From positions 1 through 12,733 of the forward strand of contig JAGHSR010000145.1 in NCBI GenBank assembly GCA_018065765.1: a stretch of DNA of 12,733 nucleotides, given 5' to 3'. The translations under genes and the position numbers were made by a program. The stretch's first letter is position 1; each line of letters opens with the position of its first letter. This DNA comes from Candidatus Colicola coprequi (lineage in GTDB: Bacteria; Bacteroidota; Bacteroidia; Bacteroidales; Paludibacteraceae). The notes below the pieces were generated by a model. That model was given only the letters and a program-made list of their open reading frames with translations. It was not told the origin of the DNA and made no database searches. This document shows, piece by piece, positions 1-6,393 of this stretch.

Positions 1-51
1 CTGTAATAAAATAAATAGAAAAAACATTTTAAATCAAAAAAACATAAAATC

Positions 52-326
52 ATGAAAGTTACTCCATTAGCAGACCGCGTACTGTTAGACCGGTAGCAGC
101 CGAAACAACAACCGCTTCGGGATTTATTATCCCTGACAGCGCGAAAGAGAAACCACTCAAAGGCGAAGTTCTTGCCGTAGGACAAGGCACTAAAGACGAA
201 CAGATGGTTCTGAAAACAGGCAACCACGTGCTCTATGGCAAATACGCCGGTACCGAAATAGAAATAGATGGCGAGAAACTGCTCATCATGCGCCAAAGCG
301 ATGTATTGGCAATAATTGCCCAATAG
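52..326 (+). pseudogene. groES: Co-chaperonin GroES, interrupted by a one-base frameshift
   Basis: GroES is the heptameric lid that caps the GroEL chamber in the cytoplasm. From ATG at 52 the frame reads MKVTPLADRVLL and then hits TAG at 94-96. Shifting frame near 88-90 restores an uninterrupted GroES: RPVAAETTTASGFIIPDSAK, the core KEKPLKGEVLAVGQGTKD, and the C-terminal part with VLYGKYAGTE and LIMRQSDVLAII, ending at TAG 324-326. One extra base (for example TTA AGA CCG) would give a normal 91-residue protein. All conserved blocks survive, including the IIPDSAKEKP mobile-loop region, so there is no sign of decay beyond this one event. No slippery heptamer is visible at the junction. GroES is normally essential, so a sequencing or assembly error is the likeliest explanation; a real mutation with a second copy elsewhere is the alternative. 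It heads the groES-groEL unit. Only 51 bp of A/T-rich leader is present and I see no TAnnTTTG box in it. Confidence 0.9.
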
Positions 327-416
327 ACCCCACCTCAGTCCTCCCTCACAGGGAGGAAGGGGGAGGAAGACCCTAACCCCGACCCTTTCCCTCATAGGGC
401 AAGGGAGGTAGGAAGA
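326..416. repeat. Two-unit GC-rich palindromic repeat between groES and groEL
   Basis: Two imperfect direct copies of a roughly 45-bp element lie back to back, at about 326-370 and 369-416. Each begins GACCC, is C-rich then G-rich, and ends AGGAAGA. Each holds a hairpin with a 3-nt loop. In unit 1, TCCTCCCT (339-346) pairs perfectly with AGGGAGGA (350-357). In unit 2, CCCTTTCCCT (383-392) pairs with AGGGCAAGGG (396-405) with one mismatch. No T-tract follows, so these are not ordinary terminators. The element resembles short REP-like intergenic palindromes. I infer that it is dispersed in the genome but cannot show that from one window. Confidence 0.75.
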
Positions 417-432
417 GAGTGAAGAATGAAAA

Positions 433-460
433 AAATAACAAATAACAAATAACAAATAAC
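433..460 (+). repeat. AAATAAC heptamer array (4 copies) in the groEL leader
   Basis: Four exact head-to-tail copies of AAATAAC end 4 bases before the groEL ATG, so the array occupies the position of the ribosome-binding region. There is no G-rich Shine-Dalgarno sequence in it. A-rich leaders are usual in Bacteroidetes and are thought to favour initiation by staying unstructured. The heptamer period makes copy-number change by slippage possible, which would move the upstream hairpins relative to the start. Confidence 0.8.
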
Positions 461-464
461 AACT

Positions 465-2093
465 ATGGCAAAAGAATTGATTTATAATATTGAAGCACGT
501 GACGCGCTGAAACGCGGTGTAGATCAACTGGCAGATGCAGTGAAAGTGACACTGGGTCCTAAAGGTAGAAACGTAATCATTGACAAGAAATATGGTGCTC
601 CTCACATCACCAAAGATGGTGTGACCGTAGCCAAAGAGATTGAACTGCCTGATGCTCGCGAGAACCTCGGTGCACAACTTGTGAAAGAAGTAGCATCCAA
701 GACCGGTGACCAAGCCGGAGACGGAACCACCACAGCAACCGTTTTGGCACAAGCCATTGTAGGTGTAGGTCTGAAGAACGTGACCGCCGGTGCCAATCCA
801 ATGGACTTGAAACGTGGTATTGACAAAGCCGTTAAAGCTATCGTAGCTAACACCAAAGAACAGAGTGAAGTAGTAGGTAACGACTACAAGAAAATTGAGC
901 AAGTGGCTACCATCTCAGCCAATAACGATGCAGAGATAGGTAAACTCATCGCTGACGCTATGCGCAAAGTGAGCAAAGATGGTGTCATCACCATTGGTGA
1001 GGCCAAAGGTATGGAAACAACCATTGATATCGTACAAGGTATGCAATTTGACCGCGGATACATTTCGCCATACTTTGTAACCAACACCGAGACCATGGAA
1101 GCAGAAATGGACAAGCCTTATATCTTGATCCACGACAAAAAAATATCCAATCTAAAGGAACTGCTTCCTGTTCTCGAGCCGGCAGTACAAAGCGGTCGTC
1201 CTATTCTGATTATAGCCGAAGACGTAGATAACGAGGCACTGACAGCCCTGGTAGTGAACCGTCTTCGTTCTCAACTGAAGATTTGCGCTGTGAAAGCTCC
1301 CGGTTTTGGTGACAGACGTAAAGAGATGTTGGAAGACATTGCCATCCTCACCGGCGGTACCGTCATCAGCGAAGAGAAAGGTATCAAATTGGAGCAAGCT
1401 ACCCTTGACATGTTGGGTACAGCTGAGAACGTAACCATCAGCAAAGACAACACCACCATCGTCAACGGTGCAGGCAACAAAGAGCAAATAGCAGCACGTA
1501 TCAACCAAATCAAAGCACAGATAGCTGCCACCAAATCCACTTACGACAAGGAGAAACTGCAAGAGCGTCTCGCAAAGTTGGCAGGTGGTGTAGCCCAACT
1601 GAACGTAGGTGCTGCTTCCGAAGTGGAGATGAAAGAGAAGAAAGACCGTGTAGATGACGCTTTGAGCGCAACACGTGCAGCAGTAGAGGAAGGTATTGTA
1701 CCCGGTGGCGGTGTAGCATACATCCGCGCACAAGCCGCTCTGACCGACCTGAAAGGTGATAACGAGGATGAACAAATCGGTATTGAGATTGTACTCAGAG
1801 CCATTGAGGAACCTCTACGCCAAATCGTAGTGAACGCAGGCAAAGAAGGTGCCGTGGTAGTAAATAAAGTTCGTCAAGGCAAAGGTGATTACGGCTACAA
1901 CGCCCGCAAGGACGAGTACGAGAACATGAAGAAAGCCGGTGTGGTTGATCCGGCTAAGGTAGCCCGCGTAGCTCTGGAGAATGCTGCTTCCATAGCAGGT
2001 ATGTTCCTGACAACCGAGTGCGTGATTACGGATAAGAAAGAGGATAATCCTGCTCCCGCCATGCCCGCTAATCCCGGGATGGGAATGATGTAA
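465..2093 (+). CDS. groEL: Chaperonin GroEL (60 kDa)
   Basis: GroEL forms the cytoplasmic double-ring ATP-driven folding chamber that works with GroES. The 542-residue length is normal for the family. Visible landmarks are the N-terminal KVTLGPKGRNV block (about residues 27-37), the ATP-binding DGTTT at 86-90, the apical-domain segment around MQFDRGYISPYF, the VKAPGFGDRRK block, and the ATP-hydrolysis aspartate D398 in RVDDALSATRAAVEEG followed by PGGGVAY. The C-terminus ends in a Met/Gly-rich tail (NPGMGMM), as expected for the disordered tail inside the cavity. The start at 465 is set by the canonical MAKE opening and the A-rich leader just upstream. It follows groES after an unusually long, repeat-filled 138-bp gap, and the DUF721 gene begins only 10 bp after its stop with no terminator between. 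No CIRCE-type inverted repeat is seen in the available leader. Confidence 0.98.
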   Translation: MAKELIYNIEARDALKRGVDQLADAVKVTLGPKGRNVIIDKKYGAPHITKDGVTVAKEIELPDARENLGAQLVKEVASKTGDQAGDGTTTATVLAQAIVGVGLKNVTAGANPMDLKRGIDKAVKAIVANTKEQSEVVGNDYKKIEQVATISANNDAEIGKLIADAMRKVSKDGVITIGEAKGMETTIDIVQGMQFDRGYISPYFVTNTETMEAEMDKPYILIHDKKISNLKELLPVLEPAVQSGRPILIIAEDVDNEALTALVVNRLRSQLKICAVKAPGFGDRRKEMLEDIAILTGGTVISEEKGIKLEQATLDMLGTAENVTISKDNTTIVNGAGNKEQIAARINQIKAQIAATKSTYDKEKLQERLAKLAGGVAQLNVGAASEVEMKEKKDRVDDALSATRAAVEEGIVPGGGVAYIRAQAALTDLKGDNEDEQIGIEIVLRAIEEPLRQIVVNAGKEGAVVVNKVRQGKGDYGYNARKDEYENMKKAGVVDPAKVARVALENAASIAGMFLTTECVITDKKEDNPAPAMPANPGMGMM

Positions 2094-2103
2094 GCAACAG
2101 GAC

Positions 2104-2400
2104 ATGAGCATACCTCCACATAGTCAATCCATATCGGAAGCTATCAGTGATTTTCTCAAAGATTCGGGCCTCGAGCAGACAGTGCTCGAGGACCGAATGG
2201 TTGAGAAGTGGAACGAAGTGATGGGACCGCAAGTAGCCCGTCTCACCACCAAAGTGGAGATACGCGACCGCGTGTTGTATGCATACATACATAGTGCAGC
2301 TCTCAAAGCACAATTGTTTGACTGCCGATTTCAACTGGTGGAAAAACTTAACAACAGTGTCGGAGGACAGGTGATACGCGACATACGGATATTAGGATGA
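2104..2400 (+). CDS. DUF721 family protein (DciA-like)
   Basis: This 98-residue protein matches the DUF721 pattern: an N-terminal helix (SISEAISDFLKDSGLEQ), the VLEDRMVEKWNEVMGPQVARLT block with its conserved W-x-x-x-x-G, then a beta-rich half (VEIRDRVLYAYIHSAALKAQL) and a C-terminal segment ending IRDIRIL. DUF721 includes DciA, regarded as the ancestral loader or partner of the replicative helicase DnaB. Bacteroidetes members are short single-domain versions, and their role is assigned by family only. The start is supported by AGGA a few bases upstream of ATG. It lies 10 bp after groEL, and its TGA overlaps the mutS2 ATG (ATGA at 2397-2400), so translation of the two is probably coupled. A very strong inverted repeat lies within codons 20-32. 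Family membership is confident; a helicase-loading role here is inference. Confidence 0.85.
   Translation: MSIPPHSQSISEAISDFLKDSGLEQTVLEDRMVEKWNEVMGPQVARLTTKVEIRDRVLYAYIHSAALKAQLFDCRFQLVEKLNNSVGGQVIRDIRILG
2162..2198 (+). other. Strong intragenic hairpin in the DUF721 gene
   Basis: ATTCGGGCCTCGAGCA (2162-2177) and TGCTCGAGGACCGAAT (2183-2198) are inverted repeats pairing at 15 of 16 positions, with one G/A mismatch (2168/2192) and a 5-nt loop (GACAG). The inner 9 bp are perfect and each arm holds CTCGAG. It lies 69-105 bases after the groEL stop, inside coding sequence, and is not followed by a T-tract. A role in processing or stabilising the groEL 3' end is possible but unproven. Confidence 0.7.
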
Positions 2401-4679
2401 CAATAGAAGAAAAAATAGGTTTTGACCAAATACGCCGCGAATTGACGGGAGCGTGTCGTTCCACGTTGGGAAAAGAGCAAGTCGATGTAATGGCACCGGA
2501 GACAGACTTCGGTGTCATTAGTCGTCTTATGCATGAGACCCGCGAGATGCAAAATGTGCAGCATGACGCCTCGTTGGGTTTTCCTCGCGGAGAGATACAT
2601 GATCTGAGAGAAGCACTCGGACGCATACGTATAGAAGGTCTCTATCTGGACGAGAATGAGTTGTTTGCTTTACGCAAGACGTTGGACTATGCTGCCCAAT
2701 TGGAGCGGTTCTTTCGCGGGCTGGATGCTGAGCGCTTCCCTATCCTATCGCAAATTCGCCTAAGTGACCAAGTAGAACTTCACCCCATAGTTCAACGCAT
2801 AGACCACATCCTCGACCGATACGGACGTATGGCTGACAATGCCTCTCCCGAATTAGGTCGCATTCGTCATGAGTTGGTGCTGGCAGAAGGCAGTGTATCA
2901 CGCACGCTGACCACCATTCTCAAACGTGCCCAAGCAGAAGGATTGTTGGACAAAGATGCCTCCCCTACTTTACGCGAAGGGCGTTTGGTTCTGCCTGTTC
3001 CCCCTGCCTACAAACGCAAGTTAGGCGGTATTGTGCATGACGAATCCGCTACAGGCAAGACCGTGTATGTAGAACCGCAAGAGGTGGTGGAAGCCAACAA
3101 TCGCATACGCGAATTGGAAAGTGAAGAACGTAGAGAACGCATTCGCATACTACAAGACATCTCTACATGGCTTAGACCTCAAGTGACGGCAATCGTACAA
3201 ACCGGTAAGATGTTGGGGTATATTGATTTTTTGGGAGCTAAAGTGCATTTGGGTGATGAATTACAAGCCATATGTCCGGAAGTAGTGAACGAGCCCATGC
3301 TTGACTGGCGACAAGCAAGACACCCGTTGCTACATATGAACTTTCGCAAACAGAACAAAGAGGTAGTACCTCTGACGATAAGACTGGATCAGCAGCAACG
3401 AATATTGGTAATCTCCGGTCCCAATGCCGGTGGCAAGTCCGTTTGTCTGAAGACCGTAGCCCTGTTGCAATACATGATGCAGAGCGGATTACCCGTTCCA
3501 TTGGACGAGAGCAGCACAATGGGGGTGTTCCAAAAAATCATGATAGACATAGGCGATGAACAGAGCATAGAGGATGACCTAAGTACCTACTCCAGCCATC
3601 TGAAAAACATGAAACAGTTCGTTCGCGAAGCCAATGGACAAACGCTGCTTCTGATAGATGAGTTTGGTACAGGAACCGAGCCCCTCATAGGAGGAGCTAT
3701 CGCAGAAGCCGTACTTAGGCAACTGAATGAGCAGGGAGCTTTGGGTGTGATAACTACCCACTACACCAATCTCAAGCACTTTGCCGAGCAAGCCGAAGGT
3801 GTAGTGAATGGTGCCATGTTGTACGATAGAGGTCAAATGAGACCCCTATTTCAGTTGTCCATCGGTCAAGCCGGTTCAAGTTTTGCTATAGAGATAGCCA
3901 AACAGATTGGATTGCCGGAGAGCATCATTGAACATGCAACCCAGTTGGTAGGCGAAGAACATATAGACTACGACAAGCAACTGCAAGACATAGCACGTGA
4001 TAAGCGATACTGGGAAAATAAACGGCAAAACATTCGTCAAAAAGAGAAGCATTTGGAGGAGAAAATAGCCTATTACGAGGAAGAAATAGCCGGTTTGAAG
4101 GCCAAAAAGAGACAAGTGCTCGCCGATGCCAAAGCCGAAGCCGCAGACATATTGGAACGCTCCAATGCTACTATTGAGCGTACCATACGCGAGATAAAAG
4201 AAGCTAAAGCTGACAAGATAAAAACTCAAAAAGCCCGTCAGCGAGTGGAAAAGCTGAAAGACGATGTCAGCGGCAAGAAAGAGGACAAGAAACCTGCAAA
4301 AACAGAAAACAAAAACGGTGTATTGCACGATTTTAGAGATCTTAAACCGCTAAGCAAGCAGATGCCGAGTTCTCAGCCCTCCGTGATCAACACTATCCGG
4401 CAGCACAAGTTGAGTTTTGAGCGTTCGTTGGACATACGCGGGTTGCGTGCAGATGAAGCATTGGAAACATTCATCGCCTATTTGGATGATGCCATTATGG
4501 TGAACGCAGGGACAATAACCATCCTACATGGCACCGGCACGGGTGCTTTGAAGCAAGTGGTTCGTGACCATTTGGCACAACGTAATCGCGACTTGCAACA
4601 CCGTAAGGCAGGCACAATCGTATATCACGATGGCGATCCAGATCGTGGCGGTGCCGGAATAACGGTGGTGGAGTTGTGA
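2397..4679 (+). CDS. mutS2: MutS2 family ATPase/endonuclease with Smr domain
   Basis: MutS2 proteins are MutS-like ATPases without the mismatch-recognition domain. Depending on species they are linked to suppressing recombination, nicking DNA, or rescuing collided ribosomes. The 760-residue protein shows the core/lever region (about 1-320), Walker A GPNAGGKS at 341-348, Walker B LLLIDEFGTGTEP with D421/E422, and the ITTHYTNLK switch region shortly after. A Lys/Glu-rich, probably coiled-coil stretch follows (about 521-640). The C-terminal Smr domain carries LDIRG (678-682) and HGTGTGAL (711-718). LDIRG replaces the more common LDLRG, a conservative change at the nuclease-associated motif. The ATG overlaps the upstream TGA, which fixes the start. 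It is probably the last gene of the groEL-DUF721-mutS2 unit, and the next gene converges on it after 15 bp. Length and domains look intact. Confidence 0.96.
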   Translation: MTIEEKIGFDQIRRELTGACRSTLGKEQVDVMAPETDFGVISRLMHETREMQNVQHDASLGFPRGEIHDLREALGRIRIEGLYLDENELFALRKTLDYAAQLERFFRGLDAERFPILSQIRLSDQVELHPIVQRIDHILDRYGRMADNASPELGRIRHELVLAEGSVSRTLTTILKRAQAEGLLDKDASPTLREGRLVLPVPPAYKRKLGGIVHDESATGKTVYVEPQEVVEANNRIRELESEERRERIRILQDISTWLRPQVTAIVQTGKMLGYIDFLGAKVHLGDELQAICPEVVNEPMLDWRQARHPLLHMNFRKQNKEVVPLTIRLDQQQRILVISGPNAGGKSVCLKTVALLQYMMQSGLPVPLDESSTMGVFQKIMIDIGDEQSIEDDLSTYSSHLKNMKQFVREANGQTLLLIDEFGTGTEPLIGGAIAEAVLRQLNEQGALGVITTHYTNLKHFAEQAEGVVNGAMLYDRGQMRPLFQLSIGQAGSSFAIEIAKQIGLPESIIEHATQLVGEEHIDYDKQLQDIARDKRYWENKRQNIRQKEKHLEEKIAYYEEEIAGLKAKKRQVLADAKAEAADILERSNATIERTIREIKEAKADKIKTQKARQRVEKLKDDVSGKKEDKKPAKTENKNGVLHDFRDLKPLSKQMPSSQPSVINTIRQHKLSFERSLDIRGLRADEALETFIAYLDDAIMVNAGTITILHGTGTGALKQVVRDHLAQRNRDLQHRKAGTIVYHDGDPDRGGAGITVVEL

Positions 4680-4694
4680 GAAATGAGAGATTGA

Positions 4695-5885
4695 CTATTT
4701 CAGTCGTTCTGCTAAGAAAAGGCAGGGTTTAGCGTTCATCCGAGCCCCGATGACATATAAATCACCTCCATCCTTGAGATGGAGTTTCTTTTTGAGTTGC
4801 TCCGGTGTCAGTACATAATTGCGCGTGAGCACGTTGGCTTGTTGCAGGTCTTTGGGTATCTGCGTGGAAACGATACGCCAACAACGACCCGGAAAATCTT
4901 GCTTCCACTCATCGGACATATACAAGTGTGTATTAGAATCCAATTTGCTCAGTCCCCATCGCTGTGCTACCAAGCGATAGGCTCCAGCCTTGAGTATGGC
5001 TGCAGACGGTTCGTAGAGATAATGAAGCGGCAAAACGGAAGTATGAATAGTAGCCTGAGCCGTCAGTTCCTCATCACGAGCAAAAGAGAAAACTTGTGCA
5101 GGACATGTCAAATCGATGGCCGTAATAGTAGGTTTCACATTCGTAGGCGCTGCCAGCAGGAGCAATTCTTTGACCTCGTTTTTGACCGCGACCACATGTG
5201 TTTCAAACACTCGTGGCAGGGCATTAAGAGCTGCCGATAAATCCAACATCGGACTGAGTTTGATGAGAACGACACATTTCGGAGATATTGCATCAATTTG
5301 ACGAAGTATTTCCACTGCGTTAGGTGAGCAATCCTCCAAGCGGAACACCTTATTACCGCGCGTATCGCGTCGCGCGGGGTCAAGATAGAAAACAGGCAAC
5401 ATAGAAGGCTGATTGGTACGAGTAAGCGAAGAGAGGAACTGTTCGGCAGAGGTTTCGTGCACCGTAATAGGTAGTCCCTCAAAATTGTGTCTTGCCAATC
5501 GGCATAGTTCCGTATTCTGCTCCACGTAGTGCGTTACGTCCACTTGTCGGCTCATTACCAAAGTATCAACACCTGCCCCACCTGTCAAATCGTATAGTAC
5601 AGTAGGCTGATTGATGGCGTCCATCGTTTGATGTAAGCAATGAGCTTTGTACTCCGCGGTCAACGCACTGGAACACTGTTCACAACTCAGTCGTGGCGGA
5701 TACCACCAATGAGGTGGTAGTGATGGCACTTTGCCGGCAAGCAACTGCCGTCCCTCGATCTGACGAAGCGCAAAGTAAAAATCGGTATCCGACAAGTGCG
5801 AGTACCGATTCCGATGGAGCACCAGCGAAGCGACATCATCGCTCAAGTGCTCAGCAATGAACGAATCAGTGAGAGATAACGACAC
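4695..5885 (-). CDS. Class I SAM-dependent methyltransferase with THUMP-like C-terminus (PG_1098 type)
   Basis: This 396-residue protein is a Rossmann-fold methyltransferase of a family common in Bacteroidetes. The N-terminus has an LSCEQCSSALTAEYKA block (about 66-81) that I associate with this family. The SAM-binding motif I is YDLTGGAGVDT (98-108). The catalytic-pocket loop is DPARRD (169-174), in the place of the DPP/NPP motif of RNA or DNA methylases. The C-terminal VLTPEQLKKKLHLKDGGDLYV region resembles the THUMP-like domain, which suggests an RNA substrate, but none is established. The start is GTG at 5885. An in-frame TGA lies 9 bases further upstream and the next in-frame Met is far inside, so GTG is the only reasonable start. 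It overlaps the end of the lipoprotein gene by 20 bp, suggesting translational coupling. It converges on mutS2 with 15 bp between stops. Confidence 0.88.
   Translation of the reverse strand: MSLSLTDSFIAEHLSDDVASLVLHRNRYSHLSDTDFYFALRQIEGRQLLAGKVPSLPPHWWYPPRLSCEQCSSALTAEYKAHCLHQTMDAINQPTVLYDLTGGAGVDTLVMSRQVDVTHYVEQNTELCRLARHNFEGLPITVHETSAEQFLSSLTRTNQPSMLPVFYLDPARRDTRGNKVFRLEDCSPNAVEILRQIDAISPKCVVLIKLSPMLDLSAALNALPRVFETHVVAVKNEVKELLLLAAPTNVKPTITAIDLTCPAQVFSFARDEELTAQATIHTSVLPLHYLYEPSAAILKAGAYRLVAQRWGLSKLDSNTHLYMSDEWKQDFPGRCWRIVSTQIPKDLQQANVLTRNYVLTPEQLKKKLHLKDGGDLYVIGARMNAKPCLFLAERLK
4766..4793 (+). terminator. Candidate intrinsic terminator of the mutS2 unit, inside the antisense gene
   Basis: CTCCATC (4766-4772) and GATGGAG (4778-4784) form a perfect 7-bp stem with a CTTGA loop, followed at once by TTTCTTTTT on the + strand. 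It lies about 87 bases past the mutS2 stop, in the right orientation to end that transcript. Caveat: the T-run is also the complement of the methyltransferase Lys-Lys-Lys codons, so protein coding partly accounts for it. Confidence 0.5.
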
Positions 5886-6324
5886 GGAAATTCATGGCGT
5901 TAGGTGCGTATTCGATATGGTCTTCGTAGTAAAAGTCCGAACTGGTAAGTTGGAACTCCACCCAACCAACACCATAGAAAGCATCGACCGTCTCGGTGAA
6001 ATAATTCCATACAGAATCGGTCTGATTATACTCCTCGTAATGGCGAACGTACGGCAATACATGTTGCATTTCATCGTTCATCACTGTATAGATTTGCACA
6101 TTGCCACCCTGAAAGACTTCCTTGGTAATCTCAGGCACATCGACCGTGTAAAAGAAGTAATTGTTGGCATAAGGATTGTTGTCCTTGATGCCCAAATCGG
6201 AATACTTCCAATCATTGCGATACACACTGACATTGATTATTTGATTGGGCTGCTCATCCTTGCATGAGTTAAGTGTCAAGAGCAATGAGCATAGCATTAA
6301 CAAAATAGAAAATAACTTCTTCAT
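5866..6324 (-). CDS. Small predicted surface lipoprotein, uncharacterised
   Basis: This is a 152-residue protein of unknown function. It opens MKKLFSILLMLCSLLLTL and has a lipobox ending N19-S20-C21, so C21 is the predicted lipidated residue. The residues after it are K-D-E; a Lys followed by two acidic residues resembles the export signal that sends Bacteroidetes lipoproteins to the cell surface. The mature part is rich in aromatic and acidic residues (VYRNDWKYS, NNYFFYTVDVPEITKEVFQGG, MQHVLPYVRHYEEY, MNFRVVISH), and I predict it to be mostly beta-strand. It resembles small Bacteroidetes lipoproteins I have seen with PEIT, LPYVRH and FRVV segments, but I cannot name the family. The frame stays open upstream, but ATG at 6324 is chosen because the signal peptide starts there and the predicted promoter lies just upstream at 6346-6377. 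Its 3' end overlaps the methyltransferase start by 20 bp. Confidence 0.85.
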   Translation of the reverse strand: MKKLFSILLMLCSLLLTLNSCKDEQPNQIINVSVYRNDWKYSDLGIKDNNPYANNYFFYTVDVPEITKEVFQGGNVQIYTVMNDEMQHVLPYVRHYEEYNQTDSVWNYFTETVDAFYGVGWVEFQLTSSDFYYEDHIEYAPNAMNFRVVISH

Positions 6325-6345
6325 ACGATTTGCAATTTTACGCCG

Positions 6346-6377
6346 CAAAAGTACAACTTTTTTTTGATATGTACAAA
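6346..6377 (-). promoter_or_regulatory. Bacteroidetes-type promoter for the lipoprotein-methyltransferase unit
   Basis: Read leftwards, TACTTTTG (complement of 6346-6353) fits the -7 consensus TAnnTTTG, and TTTG (complement of 6374-6377) lies 20 bp upstream, as expected for the -33 element. The start point would fall near 6340, leaving a leader of about 15 nt before ATG at 6324. Confidence 0.75.
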
Positions 6378-6393
6378 TATTTTTGTACCTTTG
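6363..6393 (+). promoter_or_regulatory. Bacteroidetes-type promoter for the glucosaminidase-peptidase-dnaE unit
   Basis: TTTG (6363-6366) and TACCTTTG (6386-6393), 19 bp apart, match the -33 TTTG and -7 TAnnTTTG elements of the Bacteroidetes primary sigma factor. The transcript would begin near 6399, about 14 nt before ATG at 6413. This box argues against the upstream in-frame TTG at 6383 as the translation start. Confidence 0.78.
6371..6388. promoter_or_regulatory. Perfect palindrome overlapping both divergent promoters (possible operator)
   Basis: GTACAAA (6371-6377) and TTTGTAC (6382-6388) form a perfect 7-bp inverted repeat around TATT. The left arm covers the -33 element of the leftward promoter and the right arm enters the -7 box of the rightward promoter. 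A further GTACAA lies at 6351-6356. The symmetry suits a dimeric repressor, but part of it follows from the promoter consensus itself, so an operator role is inference. Confidence 0.4.

Noticed and set aside
134..146. 13-nt identity TGACAGCGCGAAA between groES and the peptidase gene (about 7567)
   Set aside because: Both encode a Asp-Ser-Ala-Lys stretch with the same codons; isolated and without flanking similarity, so a coincidence.
426..452. Eight-codon mini-ORF (MKKITNNK) before groEL as a leader peptide
   Set aside because: It arises from the AAATAAC array, has no regulatory codons or attenuator structure, and such A-rich mini-ORFs are expected by chance.
1152..1775. 207-codon open frame on the minus strand inside groEL
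   Set aside because: It is fully antisense to the highly conserved groEL gene, its translation is Cys/Tyr/Leu-rich low complexity, and it has no promoter or known motif.
3876..4328. 150-codon minus-strand open frame inside mutS2
   Set aside because: It mirrors the Lys/Glu-rich coiled-coil codons of mutS2, giving Phe/Leu runs on the opposite strand; no independent gene signals.
4779..5240. 153-codon plus-strand open frame opposite the methyltransferase
   Set aside because: The methyltransferase frame on the other strand has clear motifs throughout; this one has none.
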